Shown here: positions 15,689-24,333 of the stretch, one piece after another
Position numbering within the stretch: position 1 is the first letter of the stretch
Layout: every line of letters starts with the position of its first letter
NCBI RefSeq assembly: GCF_035989885.1
Contig: NZ_CP108518.1
Location: 186,001-250,000, forward strand
Source of the DNA: Streptomyces sp. NBC_01232
Lineage (GTDB): Bacteria > Actinomycetota > Actinomycetes > Streptomycetales > Streptomycetaceae
Reading direction: 5' to 3'
Length of the DNA: 64,000 nt
Notes under the pieces: model-generated
Databases searched by the model: none
What the model saw: only the letters and a program-made list of their open reading frames with translations
Told to the model about the DNA's origin: nothing
Translations under genes and position numbers: made by a program

Positions 15689-16494
15689 TCCTTCGGTTCC
15701 GGTTCCAGCTCCAGGACGCCGGAGACGCCGCGGGCCGGTGTGCGTCGTCCGCCGCCGAGCTGCGCGTCGTCGGCTATGCGCCCGTCGAAGAAGCTGATGA
15801 CGCGGTCGGCGGCGCTGGCCATCCGGGCGTCATGGGTGACCATCATGATCGTCTGGCCGCGCTGGTGGAAGCGGGAGAGCAGGCGCAGCACCTCGCGGGT
15901 GCCCTTGCTGTCGAGACTGCCGGCCGGTTCGTCGGCGAGCAGCAGCGCGGGGTGGTTGACCAGGGCTCGGGCGAGCGCGACCCGCTGCTGCTCGCCGCCG
16001 GACAGTTCGCCGGGCATCGACCGCTCGCGGCCTTCGAGGCCGAGTTCGGCGAGCAGTTCGGCACGCGAGGCGCGGGCGGCCTTCGGGGAGGCGCCGGCGA
16101 GCAGGGCGGGCAGTTCGACGTTGTCGGCGACGGTGAGGTTCGAGACCAGGTTGAAGAACTGGAAGACGACGCCGATGCTGCGGCGCCGCAGGACCGCCCA
16201 GCGGGCTTCCCGGTACTCGTCGACGCGTTCTCCGCCGAGCCACAGCTTTCCGCTGTCGGGGCGCTGGAGGCCGCCCATCAGGTGCAGCAGCGTGGACTTG
16301 CCGGCTCCCGAAGGCCCGGTGATCGCGACGAACTCGCCCGGCTGGACGGACAGGTCGACCCCGCGTACGGCGTGCACCGGCACGCCCTCGCCGTGGTGGG
16401 TCTTGGTCAGGCCCTCTGCGCGCACGATGGGCTCGGCGGGGGCGACCGGGTCGGCGGGCACGCCAGGAGCGGCGGTGGTGGCGTCGTCGCTCAT
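15685..16494 (-). CDS. ABC transporter ATP-binding protein (MacB/LolD type)
   Basis: A 269-residue ATPase with Walker A GPSGAGKST, Q-loop VFQFFNLV, signature LSGGEQQR, Walker B ALLLADEPAGSLD and switch His in VTHD. A 25-residue Ala/Pro-rich leader and a Glu/Pro tail flank the core. It sits between the PadR regulator and the FtsX permease with 4-nt overlaps on both sides, so the three genes are one coupled operon. Confidence 0.93.
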   Translation of the reverse strand: MSDDATTAAPGVPADPVAPAEPIVRAEGLTKTHHGEGVPVHAVRGVDLSVQPGEFVAITGPSGAGKSTLLHLMGGLQRPDSGKLWLGGERVDEYREARWAVLRRRSIGVVFQFFNLVSNLTVADNVELPALLAGASPKAARASRAELLAELGLEGRERSMPGELSGGEQQRVALARALVNHPALLLADEPAGSLDSKGTREVLRLLSRFHQRGQTIMMVTHDARMASAADRVISFFDGRIADDAQLGGGRRTPARGVSGVLELEPEPKE

Positions 16495-16997
16495 TCCAGC
16501 TCCTCCTGGCAGCGTTCGAGCCAGTCGAGGTCGGCCTGCAGGTGCAGCATGGCGCCCTCGATCAGCAGTTGGGAGATCTTGTTGTCGCGGTCCTCCGCCG
16601 CGGCCAGCTTGGACAGGTCCCGCATCGTGTTGAGGTACTGCCGCCGCTGCTTGTTGATCAGTGCGACCGGATCTGCCAGACCCGACTGCGGTGCGAGCGC
16701 GATCTTCATGAAGAACTCGTCCCGTACCCGGGGCTCCTCGGCGGTCTCCTCGAACCAGGCCAGTACGGCCTCGCGTCCGGCGTCCGTCAGCCGGTACGTG
16801 CGCTTGTTGGGCCGGCCCGCCTGCTCGACGTCCTCGCCCTCGATCAGGCCGCTCTTCTCCAGCCGGCCGAGGGTGACGTAGATCTGGCCGACGTTGGGCT
16901 GAGGGTACGCGGCGCCCAGGAGCTTCTCAAGGTCCTGCTTCAGCTCGTAACCGTGCGCAGGGCTACGGGTGAGGAGCGCAAGGAGCGCCAGCCGCAC
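16491..16997 (-). CDS. PadR-family transcriptional regulator
   Basis: A 168-residue regulator. The winged helix (RLALLALLTRSPAHGYELKQDLEK...YPQPNVGQIYVTLGRLEKSGLIEG...RTYRLTDAGREAV) occupies residues 1-85, followed by a long helical dimerisation domain (about 95-165). A GTG start is preceded by GGAGGGG. As first gene of the operon it probably represses itself and the ABC transporter, relieved by a drug or peptide ligand. The AT-rich run TATATATA at 17110-17117, unusual in this DNA, is a candidate part of its operator. Confidence 0.9.
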   Translation of the reverse strand: MRLALLALLTRSPAHGYELKQDLEKLLGAAYPQPNVGQIYVTLGRLEKSGLIEGEDVEQAGRPNKRTYRLTDAGREAVLAWFEETAEEPRVRDEFFMKIALAPQSGLADPVALINKQRRQYLNTMRDLSKLAAAEDRDNKISQLLIEGAMLHLQADLDWLERCQEELE

Positions 16998-17165
16998 TCG
17001 CTCCCCCTCCTTCCCGCTCCGTAGTCAACGGTTCACTCGGCAGCGGGCCGAGTTGCGCCGCTGTCCGTCTCGTCTGCCTGGGCGTCTAGTATCGCCCATG
17101 CCTAACGGGTATATATAGGCCACGATGGTCGGCGGCGCAGCCGGATCGTGCACTGGGAGGAATCT

Positions 17166-18446
17166 ATGCGGTGGATGCGTGCCGCGGGTAGAGCTCTCCT
17201 GGTGGGAGCGGTCGTACTGGCGGGTTACACCGGTTTCGGCGTCCGCGCCGACGCGGGGACGGCCTCCGGTGCCGGTGACCGCGGTCCTCTGACGCTCGTC
17301 ACGGCGGGCGATCTGACGGACTACCTCCCGCCGCTCCTCGACGACTGGAACGAGGCCCATCCCGACGAGCGCGTGACGCTCGTCGAGCTGCCCGACTCGG
17401 CGGACGAGACGCGGGCCCAGATGATCAGCGAACTGCGTTCGGGCCGTGACCGGTTCGACGTGCTGAACATCGACGTCGCCTGGACGTCGGAGTTCGCGGC
17501 GGCCGGGTGGATCTCCCCGCTGCGGCGTGACCGGTTCCCCCTGGACGCGTTCCTGCGGCCGGTCGTCGACACCGCGACTTTCGACGGGCGGCTGTACGCG
17601 GTCCCGTACGTCACCAATGCGGGACTGCTCTACTACCGCAAGGACATCCTGGAGCGGGAGGGCGAGGAGCCGCCGCGCACTTGGGACGAGCTGGCCCGCC
17701 AGGCCCGCACGATCGCTCCGGAGTACGGGCTGGACGGCTATGCCGGCCAGTTCCTGCCGTACGAGGGGCTCACCGTCAATGTCACCGAGGCCGTGCACTC
17801 GGCGGGCGGGTCGATCCTGCGCGACGACGGCGCCCGCGTGAGCGTGGACTCCGACGCGGCGCGCGCCGGGCTGCGGTTCCTCGCGGACGGTGTGCGCGAG
17901 GGCTGGATCCCCCGCGAGGCGCTCGGGTACAAGGAGGAGGAGTCGCGGCGGGCCTTCCAGGACGGCCGGCTGCTCTTCCTGCGGAACTGGCCCTACGTGT
18001 ACGCGGACGCGAGCGACGCGGGGTCGAAGATCGCGGGCAGGTTCGGCGCCGTGCCGCTGCCCGGAGCCGACGGGCCCGGCACCAGCGTGCTGGGCGGGTC
18101 CAACCTCGCCGTGAGCAGCCATGCGCGGCATCCCGCGTCGGCGGCCGATCTGATCTCCTACCTGACCAGTGAACGGGTCCAGCGGCAGGTGCTCACCAAG
18201 GGCTCGCTGCCGCCGGTGCGCGCCGCGCTGTACGAGGATCCCGAGCTGGTCCGGGCGTATCCGTACCTGCCCACGCTCCGCCAGAGCGTGCTGTCGGCGG
18301 TGCCGCGCCCCAAGAGTGCGCGCTACGACCAGGTGAGCCTCGCCGTGCAGGCGGTGGCGCAGGACGTGATGGCGCTGCGCCAGACGCCCGAGGAGGCGAC
18401 GGCGCGGCTCGCGCGCGAACTCGGGGCCATCTCCCGCAAGGGCTGA
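17166..18446 (+). CDS. extracellular solute-binding protein, sugar type, no lipobox
   Basis: A 426-residue binding protein related to trehalose/maltose-binding LpqY/ThuE proteins (FDVLNIDVAWTSEFAAAGWI, YAVPYVTNAGLLYYRKDIL, TWDELARQA, VLGGSNLAVSSHARHP). It would deliver an oligosaccharide to an ABC importer. GGGAGG precedes the ATG. The N-terminus (MRWMRAAGRALLVGAVVLAGYTGFGVRADAG) is a signal sequence, but no cysteine is present, so it is secreted or anchored by the helix instead of being a lipoprotein. No permease or ATPase is directly linked; it stands alone upstream of the alpha-glucoside operon. Confidence 0.85.
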   Translation: MRWMRAAGRALLVGAVVLAGYTGFGVRADAGTASGAGDRGPLTLVTAGDLTDYLPPLLDDWNEAHPDERVTLVELPDSADETRAQMISELRSGRDRFDVLNIDVAWTSEFAAAGWISPLRRDRFPLDAFLRPVVDTATFDGRLYAVPYVTNAGLLYYRKDILEREGEEPPRTWDELARQARTIAPEYGLDGYAGQFLPYEGLTVNVTEAVHSAGGSILRDDGARVSVDSDAARAGLRFLADGVREGWIPREALGYKEEESRRAFQDGRLLFLRNWPYVYADASDAGSKIAGRFGAVPLPGADGPGTSVLGGSNLAVSSHARHPASAADLISYLTSERVQRQVLTKGSLPPVRAALYEDPELVRAYPYLPTLRQSVLSAVPRPKSARYDQVSLAVQAVAQDVMALRQTPEEATARLARELGAISRKG

Positions 18447-18505
18447 TCGCGCTCCTCGGGCGCTGAGCCCTGCCGTTTCTCCGCTCGTCGACATCTTCAC
18501 TCCCC

Positions 18506-18540
18506 AAGGGTTTCTACTTACATGTTAAGTAGAGACCCTT
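18506..18540. promoter_or_regulatory. near-perfect 14-bp inverted repeat containing CTACTTA...TAAGTAG
   Basis: AAGGGTTTCTACTT (18506-18519) pairs with AAGTAGAGACCCTT (18527-18540) with a single mismatch. It may act as the terminator of the binding-protein gene. Its core CTACTTAACATG, read on the minus strand, reappears on the plus strand at 18624-18635 over the GH13 promoter, so it may also be an operator. Confidence 0.6.
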
Positions 18541-18603
18541 CTTCATGCATGCGGGCATTCATGCACAAACCATCCCAGCTTTGCGCTGTTTCTGGACACA
18601 TCG

Positions 18604-18642
18604 TTGACACCTTCCGGTCGCTGCTACTTAACATGCATGCAT
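18604..18642 (+). promoter_or_regulatory. promoter and operator of the GH13/ABC importer operon
   Basis: TTGACA at 18604-18609 is a consensus -35. CTTAAC/TTAACA (18627-18633), 17-18 nt further on, is the likely -10. The -10 is embedded in CTACTTAACATG followed by the palindrome ATGCATGCAT (18633-18642). More ATGCATGC-type words occur at 18545-18552 and near 18561. Repeated sites over the -10 suggest repression in the absence of the sugar. GAGCGCTC (18660-18667) is a further LacI-type core. Confidence 0.6.
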
Positions 18643-18695
18643 AACAGCGCACCGATCCGGAGCGCTCTCGCATTCAGCAGACAGGTCGACGCGAG

Positions 18696-20420
18696 ATGCT
18701 CAGCACCCTTCCGGCCGCCACCGGCCACCTCTCCCCCGCCGCTCCCGCCCCTGCCCCCTGGTGGCGTGACGCGGTGATCTACCAGGTCTATGTCCGCAGC
18801 TTCCTCGACAGCACCGGGGACGGCATCGGCGACCTGGCCGGCGTCCGGACCGGACTCCCCTACCTGCGCAAGCTCGGGGTCGACGGCATCTGGCTCAGCC
18901 CCTTCTACCCGTCGCCGCAGCACGACCACGGCTACGACGTCGCCGACTACTGCGGGGTCGACCCCGTCTACGGCGACCTCGCCGAGTTCGACCGGCTGGT
19001 GGCCGACGCCCGCCGGCTCGGGCTCAAGCTCCTGCTCGACATCGTCCCCAACCACTGCTCCAGCGAGCACCCGTGGTTCCGGGACGCGCTCGCCTCGGGA
19101 CCCGGCAGCGCAGCGCGCTCGCGGTTCCACTTCGCACCCGGCCGCGGCCCGGACGGGACGGAGCCCCCCAACAACTGGCGCGCCATGTTCGGCGGACCCG
19201 CCTGGAGCCGGATCACCGAGCCCGACGGCACCCCCGGTGAGTGGTACCTGCACCTCTTCACTCCCGAGCAGCCGGACCTGAACTGGCGCGACCCCGCCGT
19301 GGGGGACGACTTCGAGCAGGTGCTGCGGTTCTGGCTGGACCGCGGGGTCGACGGTTTCCGCATCGACGTCGCCGCCGGACTGTTCAAGCACCCCGCGCTG
19401 CCCGACTCCGACGACCCCGGAGCGGACGAGCGGGCCCGCGACGCCGTCAACCAGCTGGCCTGGAACCGGCCCGAGGTCCACGACGTGTGGCGGCGCTGGC
19501 GCTCGGTCTGCGAGGAGTACACCGCCCGGGACGGTCACGAGCGGCTGCTGGTCGGCGAGGTGTCCGTGCCCACCGCACGCGAGCACGCCGAGTACGTCCG
19601 CCCCGACGAACTGCACCAGGCCTTCTTCTTCGACCTGCTCAGCGCACCCTGGGACGCGGACGCCTTCCGCGCGACGATCACCGAAGCGGTGCGCGACATC
19701 GCCGGCACCGGCTCCACCGTCACCTGGGTCCTCAACAACCACGACCAGGTCCGCACGGTCACCCGGTACGCGGGCGAGCCCGGGGTGGAAGGCAGCGGAC
19801 TGGGAGCCGCCCGCGCCCGCGCCGCGGCCCTGCTGATGCTCGCGCTGCCCGGCGCCGCCTACGTCTACCAGGGCGAGGAACTCGGACTGCCCGAGGTCCT
19901 CGACCTGCCCGACGAGGTCCTCACCGACCCGATCTTCCTGCGCACGGGCAGCCGCAAGCACGTCCGGGACGGCTGCCGCGTGCCCCTGCCCTGGTCCGGG
20001 CACGCCTCCCCGTTCGGCTTCACCGGGGACGCGGCCGGCGCCAAGCCGTGGCTGCCACAGCCCGAGTGGTTCGCCGAGCACGCCACCGACCGCGCGCTGG
20101 CCGACACGCGTTCCTTCTGGCACCTCTACCGCGACGGCCTACAGCTGCGGCGCACCCTGCCGCAGCTCGGCGACGGCGCCCTGCGCTGGCTGGACGCTCC
20201 CGCCCAGGTACTGGCGATGGTCCGCGGCGACGGCCTGGTCTGCGCGGTCAACTTCGGCACCGAGCCGGTACCCGCCCCGGTACCCGGGACGGCGCTGCTC
20301 GCCAGCGGTCCCTGCCCCGACGGTGTCCTGCCCGCGGCGACCGCCGCCTGGTGGACGGCCGACTGCCCGGCCCCTGCCCCGGTCCTTGCCCCTGCCCCTG
20401 CCCAGATCCCCGGCGCCTGA
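18696..20420 (+). CDS. GH13 alpha-glucosidase (oligo-glucosidase type)
   Basis: A 574-residue intracellular alpha-amylase-family enzyme without signal peptide. The (beta/alpha)8 barrel begins at WWRDAVIYQVYVRSF. Conserved regions are DIVPNH (115-120), GFRIDVA with nucleophile D224, LLVGEV with acid/base E288, and NNHD with D350. It probably hydrolyses maltose-type or other alpha-glucosides after import. It is the first gene of an operon with a binding protein and two permeases. The C-terminus ends in a Pro/Ala-rich tail encoded by a repetitive CCCCTGCCC stretch. The ribosome site is weak, so start choice relies on homology. Confidence 0.9.
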   Translation: MLSTLPAATGHLSPAAPAPAPWWRDAVIYQVYVRSFLDSTGDGIGDLAGVRTGLPYLRKLGVDGIWLSPFYPSPQHDHGYDVADYCGVDPVYGDLAEFDRLVADARRLGLKLLLDIVPNHCSSEHPWFRDALASGPGSAARSRFHFAPGRGPDGTEPPNNWRAMFGGPAWSRITEPDGTPGEWYLHLFTPEQPDLNWRDPAVGDDFEQVLRFWLDRGVDGFRIDVAAGLFKHPALPDSDDPGADERARDAVNQLAWNRPEVHDVWRRWRSVCEEYTARDGHERLLVGEVSVPTAREHAEYVRPDELHQAFFFDLLSAPWDADAFRATITEAVRDIAGTGSTVTWVLNNHDQVRTVTRYAGEPGVEGSGLGAARARAAALLMLALPGAAYVYQGEELGLPEVLDLPDEVLTDPIFLRTGSRKHVRDGCRVPLPWSGHASPFGFTGDAAGAKPWLPQPEWFAEHATDRALADTRSFWHLYRDGLQLRRTLPQLGDGALRWLDAPAQVLAMVRGDGLVCAVNFGTEPVPAPVPGTALLASGPCPDGVLPAATAAWWTADCPAPAPVLAPAPAQIPGA

Positions 20421-20504
20421 CCCACCGGTTCTCCCCGTTCCGCTTCCCAGTGCGGTCAGGGCCCGCCCCCCGGGGCACCTGACCTCCACGAAAGGACCCC
20501 TCTC

Positions 20505-21836
20505 ATGCGACGACCCAGCAAGGCGACCCGACGTACCGCGGCCACCGCATCGGCGGCCTTCGCCCTCGCCCTCGGCGCCACCGCCTGCGGCAACGCCACC
20601 GGACCGGCGAGCGGCGGCGAACTGAGCGGCCAGACCGTGACCGTGGCCGGCGTCTGGACCGGCAGCGAGCAGAAGAACTTCAAGAAGGTCCTGGACGCGT
20701 TCACCGAGAAGACCGGTGCCAAGACGGTCTTCGTGCCCTCCGGCGACAACGTCTCCACCTTCGTCGGAAGCAAGATCGAAGGCGGCAACGCGCCCGACGT
20801 GGTGATGGTTCCCCAGGTGGGCGTGCTCCAGCAGTTCGCCAAGGAGGGCTGGCTCCAGCCCCTTTCCGACCAGACCACCCGCACGGCCGGCTCCACCCTC
20901 GCCCCCGTGTGGAAGAACTACGGCACCGTCGACGGCACGTACTACGGCCTCTACTTCAAGGCCGCCCACAAGTCGACGGTCTGGTACGCCCCGGAGGCCT
21001 TTGCCCAGGCCGGCGTCAACGAGCCCAAGAGCTACACCGACATGCTCAAGGCCGGCCGCACCCTCGCCGACTCCGGCCGCCCGGCCTTCGCCATAGCCGG
21101 CGAGGACGGCTGGACCCTCACCGACTGGTTCGAGAACATCTACCTCTCCCAGGCCGGGCCGGAGAAGTACGACCAGCTCGCCCAGCACAAGCTCAAGTGG
21201 ACCGACGAGAGCGTCGTCAGGGCGCTGACCACCCTCGGAGAGCTGTTCAAGGACAAGCAGCTCGTCGCGGGCGGTGCCCAGGCGGCGCTCGGGACGGACT
21301 TCCCCTCCTCCGTCGCACAGGTCTTCGGCCCCGAGCCCAAGGCGGGCATGGTCTACGAGGGCGACTTCGTCGGCGGCGTCGCCAAGGACCAGTTCGGCAA
21401 GAAGCTCGGCACGGACGCCAAGTTCTTCCCGTTCCCCTCGGTCGAGGGCGGCAGGCCGCCGGTCGTCAGCGGCGGCGACGCGGCCGTCGTCCTCAAGGAC
21501 GGAAAGAACAGCAAGGCCGGCATGAAGCTGCTCGAGTACCTGGCCGGCTCCGAGGCGGCGGAGGTCTGGGCCCGGGCCGGCGGCTTCCTGTCGCCGAACA
21601 ACCAGGTCGACATCGCCTCGTACGGCGACGACATCACCCGCAGCACCGCCAACTCGCTGATAGCGGCGGGCGACTCGATCCGCTTCGACATGTCCGACCA
21701 GGCCCCGGCCGCGTTCGGCGGGACCAAGGGAGCGGGCGAGTGGAAGCTGCTCCAGGACTTCCTGCGCGACCCGTCGGACCCGCAGGGCACGGCCGCGAAG
21801 CTCGAGGCCGAGGCCGCCAAGGCCTACGGGAACTGA
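20505..21836 (+). CDS. alpha-glucoside ABC importer, substrate-binding lipoprotein (AglE-like)
   Basis: A 443-residue lipoprotein with signal peptide and lipobox LGATAC (Cys28). The family 1 binding-protein fold is visible in FTEKTGAKTVFVPSGDNVSTFVGSKIEGGNAPDVVMVPQVG, the ligand-site region YYGLYFKAAHKSTVWYAPEAF, and the C-terminal SEAAEVWARAGGFLSPN. The AKTVF/NPDV-like layout is that of AglE proteins that bind maltose-type alpha-glucosides. GAAAGGA precedes the ATG. The permease genes follow within 10 nt. Confidence 0.88.
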   Translation: MRRPSKATRRTAATASAAFALALGATACGNATGPASGGELSGQTVTVAGVWTGSEQKNFKKVLDAFTEKTGAKTVFVPSGDNVSTFVGSKIEGGNAPDVVMVPQVGVLQQFAKEGWLQPLSDQTTRTAGSTLAPVWKNYGTVDGTYYGLYFKAAHKSTVWYAPEAFAQAGVNEPKSYTDMLKAGRTLADSGRPAFAIAGEDGWTLTDWFENIYLSQAGPEKYDQLAQHKLKWTDESVVRALTTLGELFKDKQLVAGGAQAALGTDFPSSVAQVFGPEPKAGMVYEGDFVGGVAKDQFGKKLGTDAKFFPFPSVEGGRPPVVSGGDAAVVLKDGKNSKAGMKLLEYLAGSEAAEVWARAGGFLSPNNQVDIASYGDDITRSTANSLIAAGDSIRFDMSDQAPAAFGGTKGAGEWKLLQDFLRDPSDPQGTAAKLEAEAAKAYGN

Positions 21837-21846
21837 GGCGACTCTC

Positions 21847-23187
21847 ATGGCTGACACCCTGACCGCCGCCCGCGGCGACATCGCCGACGGGCGGCGCCGG
21901 GCCCAGCGGAGGAAGCGCCGCCTCGCGGTCGTCTTCGTCCTCCCGGCCCTGCTGCTGCTCGGCGCGCTGGTCGTCTATCCGGTCCTCTTCTCCTTCGGCC
22001 GCAGCCTCTTCGACGCCGACGGCACCCGTTTCGTGGGCGCCGGGAACTACGCGGCGATCGTGCAGGATCCGGCCACCCTCAAGGCGATCCGCAACAGCGC
22101 GCTCTGGGTCGTCGTCGCCCCGACGCTGCTGACCGGACTCGGTCTGATGCTCGCCGTGCTCACCGAGAAGGTGCGCTGGGCGACCGCGTTCAAGCTGGTG
22201 CTCTTCCTCCCGATGGCCGTGTCGTTCCTGGCCGCGGGCATCATCTTCCGGCTCGCCTACGACCAGGACCCGGACCGGGGCGTGCTCAATGCCGCCGTCG
22301 TCGGCGTCCACGACAGCTTCGAGGACTCGGCCGCCTTCCCGACGGCCCGGGCCCGGGAGGGCCAGGGCGTGACCGGGAGCGCGGGCGGCCCGTACAGCAC
22401 CGAGGGGACGCTGCGTCCCGGCAGTTCGGTCAGTCTCGGGTTCATAGGGGTGGCACCCGGCTCGATGCCCGCCGCAGCGAAGGCCGCGGCCACCGCTGCT
22501 CCGGTCGCGGACGCGATCGGGGGCGTCGTCTACCTCGACTTCGCCCCCGGCGGCGCCGGTACGCCGGGCAAGGTCGACCCGGGCGAGAACGGGCTGCCCG
22601 GTATGACGGTCGAGGCGGTCCGGGACGGCGGACGGGTGGCCGCGACCGCCGTCACGGCCGACGACGGATCGTTCCGCTTCACGGGGCTGGCCGACGGCGA
22701 CTACACCGTCCGGCTGCCCGCGGCCAACTTCGAGGCCCCGTACCAGGGCGTGAACTGGCTCGGTCCGGCGCTGGTGACACCGGCCATCATCGGCGCCTAC
22801 CTGTGGGTGTGGACCGGCTTCGCGATGGTCCTCATCGGCGCCGGCCTCGCCGCCATCCCCCGGGACGCGCTGGAGGCCGCGCGCATGGACGGCGCCTCCG
22901 AGGGCCAGATCTTCCGCAAGATCACTGTGCCGCTGCTCGCTCCGGTGCTCACCGTCGTCTTCGTGACCCTGGTGATCAACGTGATGAAGGTCTTCGACCT
23001 CGTCTACATCATCGCGCCCGGACCGGTCCAGGAGGAGGCGAACGTGCTGGCCACCCGTATGTGGCTGGTCTCCTTCGGCGGCGGCAACGACCAGGGGCTC
23101 GGCAGCGCGCTCAGCGTGGTGCTCCTCCTGCTGGTCGTCCCGGCGATGGTCTTCAACATCCGGCGTTTCCGAAGGAGCGGATCATGA
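21847..23187 (+). CDS. sugar ABC permease (AglF-like) with inserted extracytoplasmic beta-domain
   Basis: A 446-residue permease. Membrane helices lie at about 27-50, 82-107, 116-137, 303-332, 363-391 and 420-436, with the EAA loop at about 341-360 (ALEAARMDGASEGQIFRKITVPLL). Between helices 3 and 4 there is an insertion of about 160 residues (140-300). Its part GGVVYLDFAPGG...PGENGLPGMTVEAV...DDGSFRFTGLADGDYTVRLP resembles SdrD/CnaB-type beta-sandwiches. This insertion is also known in other actinobacterial AglF permeases; it may dock the lipoprotein. The stop overlaps the next start by 4 nt. Confidence 0.88.
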   Translation: MADTLTAARGDIADGRRRAQRRKRRLAVVFVLPALLLLGALVVYPVLFSFGRSLFDADGTRFVGAGNYAAIVQDPATLKAIRNSALWVVVAPTLLTGLGLMLAVLTEKVRWATAFKLVLFLPMAVSFLAAGIIFRLAYDQDPDRGVLNAAVVGVHDSFEDSAAFPTARAREGQGVTGSAGGPYSTEGTLRPGSSVSLGFIGVAPGSMPAAAKAAATAAPVADAIGGVVYLDFAPGGAGTPGKVDPGENGLPGMTVEAVRDGGRVAATAVTADDGSFRFTGLADGDYTVRLPAANFEAPYQGVNWLGPALVTPAIIGAYLWVWTGFAMVLIGAGLAAIPRDALEAARMDGASEGQIFRKITVPLLAPVLTVVFVTLVINVMKVFDLVYIIAPGPVQEEANVLATRMWLVSFGGGNDQGLGSALSVVLLLLVVPAMVFNIRRFRRSGS

Positions 23188-24128
23188 GCGGCCCCAGCAC
23201 CATCGAGCGCCGGCCGCCGCGGCGGCCGTCGGCGGTCCGCCCCGTCGCCGGCCCGGCGGCCACGCCTCCCCGGCCCGGCCGCCGCGGCGGGGGGCGGCTG
23301 TCGCGCCTGCTCAGCAACTCCCTCGTCCAGGGCGCGCTGATCCTGGTCGCCCTCGTATGGATCACCCCGCTCGCGGGCCTGCTCATCTCCTCCATGCGCT
23401 CCGAGGGCGACAACGCCTCGGACGGCTGGTGGACCGCTCTCACCGACCCGGCCCAGCTGTCCCTGGACAACTACGGCGCCCTCCTGAAGGATTCGGGCAT
23501 CGCCGCGGCCTTCGGGAACACCGTCCTGATCTCCGTACCCACCACCGTCCTGGTGGTGGCCATCGCGGCCCTCGCCGGATACGCCTTCGCGTGGCTGGAG
23601 TTCCCCGGCCGGGACGCCGTCTTCCTGGTGGTCGTCGGACTGCTGGTCGTACCCGTGCAGATCGGGCTGCTGCCCGTGGCCAAACTCTTCGGCGCGGTGG
23701 GGCTGTTCGGCACGGTCGCGGGCGTCGTCCTCTTCCACGTCGCCTATGGACTGCCGTTCGCGATCTTCCTGCTGCGCAACTACTTCGCCGAGATTCCGCG
23801 AGAGATGCTCGAGGCCGCCCGGATGGACGGCGGCAGCGAGTGGCGGATCTTCTCCCGGCTGGTGCTGCCGCTCGGCCGCCCGGCGATCGCGAGCCTGGCC
23901 ATCTTCCAGTTCCTGTGGGTGTGGAACGACATGCTGGTGGCGCTGCTCTTCGCCGACAGCGAGTCCCAGCCGCTCACGGTCTCCCTGCAGTCCCAGATGC
24001 GGCAGTTCGGCAGCAACATCGGCGTCCTGGCCCCGGGGGCCTTCCTGTCCCTGGTGGTCCCGCTGATCGTCTTCTTCGCCTTCCAACGGCACTTCGTCCA
24101 GGGCGTGATGGCGGGCTCGGTGAAGTAG
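23184..24128 (+). CDS. sugar ABC permease (AglG-like)
   Basis: A 314-residue inner-membrane permease with a basic Arg/Pro N-terminus (1-36), six membrane helices and the EAA loop EMLEAARMDGGSEWRIFSRLVLPLGRP. GAAGGAG precedes an ATG that overlaps the previous stop (ATGA). No ATPase gene follows. In Streptomyces the shared ATPase MsiK serves several such importers, which is the likely arrangement here. Confidence 0.9.
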   Translation: MSGPSTIERRPPRRPSAVRPVAGPAATPPRPGRRGGGRLSRLLSNSLVQGALILVALVWITPLAGLLISSMRSEGDNASDGWWTALTDPAQLSLDNYGALLKDSGIAAAFGNTVLISVPTTVLVVAIAALAGYAFAWLEFPGRDAVFLVVVGLLVVPVQIGLLPVAKLFGAVGLFGTVAGVVLFHVAYGLPFAIFLLRNYFAEIPREMLEAARMDGGSEWRIFSRLVLPLGRPAIASLAIFQFLWVWNDMLVALLFADSESQPLTVSLQSQMRQFGSNIGVLAPGAFLSLVVPLIVFFAFQRHFVQGVMAGSVK

Positions 24129-24161
24129 CCGCGCACCCGCCCCGGCCCCCGTCGACGCAGC

Positions 24162-24201
24162 CGTCGGGCCCGGACCCGCACCCGCGGGTCCGGGCCCGAC
24201 G
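24162..24201 (+). terminator. 18-bp stem terminator of the alpha-glucoside operon
   Basis: Positions 24162-24179 pair perfectly with 24184-24201 around a 4-nt loop, 33 nt after the AglG-like stop codon. Confidence 0.85.
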
Positions 24202-24251
24202 CCGTTCGGGGCGACCGGGATCCAGGTCGGATCTGCGAACGGCTGGAAGAT

Positions 24252-24290
24252 TTCTGCAAGTTGCCGCAAGAACTTGCAGAAGTGGATAGG
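24252..24290 (+). promoter_or_regulatory. MalR-like operator and promoter of the CBM20-inhibitor gene
   Basis: TTCTGCAAGTT (24252-24262) and AACTTGCAGAA (24271-24281) form a perfect 11-bp inverted repeat with an 8-nt spacer that itself holds another GCAAG. Such TGCAAG/CTTGCA repeats are what I know from MalR-controlled Streptomyces amylase and malE promoters. TTGCCG (24261-24266) and GATAGG (24285-24290), 18 nt apart, could be -35 and -10, so a bound repressor would block the polymerase. Confidence 0.7.
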
Positions 24291-24333
24291 CTGCTGCCAC
24301 CCACCGCACTCCGACCGAAGGGACCAACTCCCC

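Noticed and set aside
13853..16633. 926-codon plus-strand frame
   Set aside because: Antisense to the FtsX permease and ATPase genes; composition is an artefact of GC bias.
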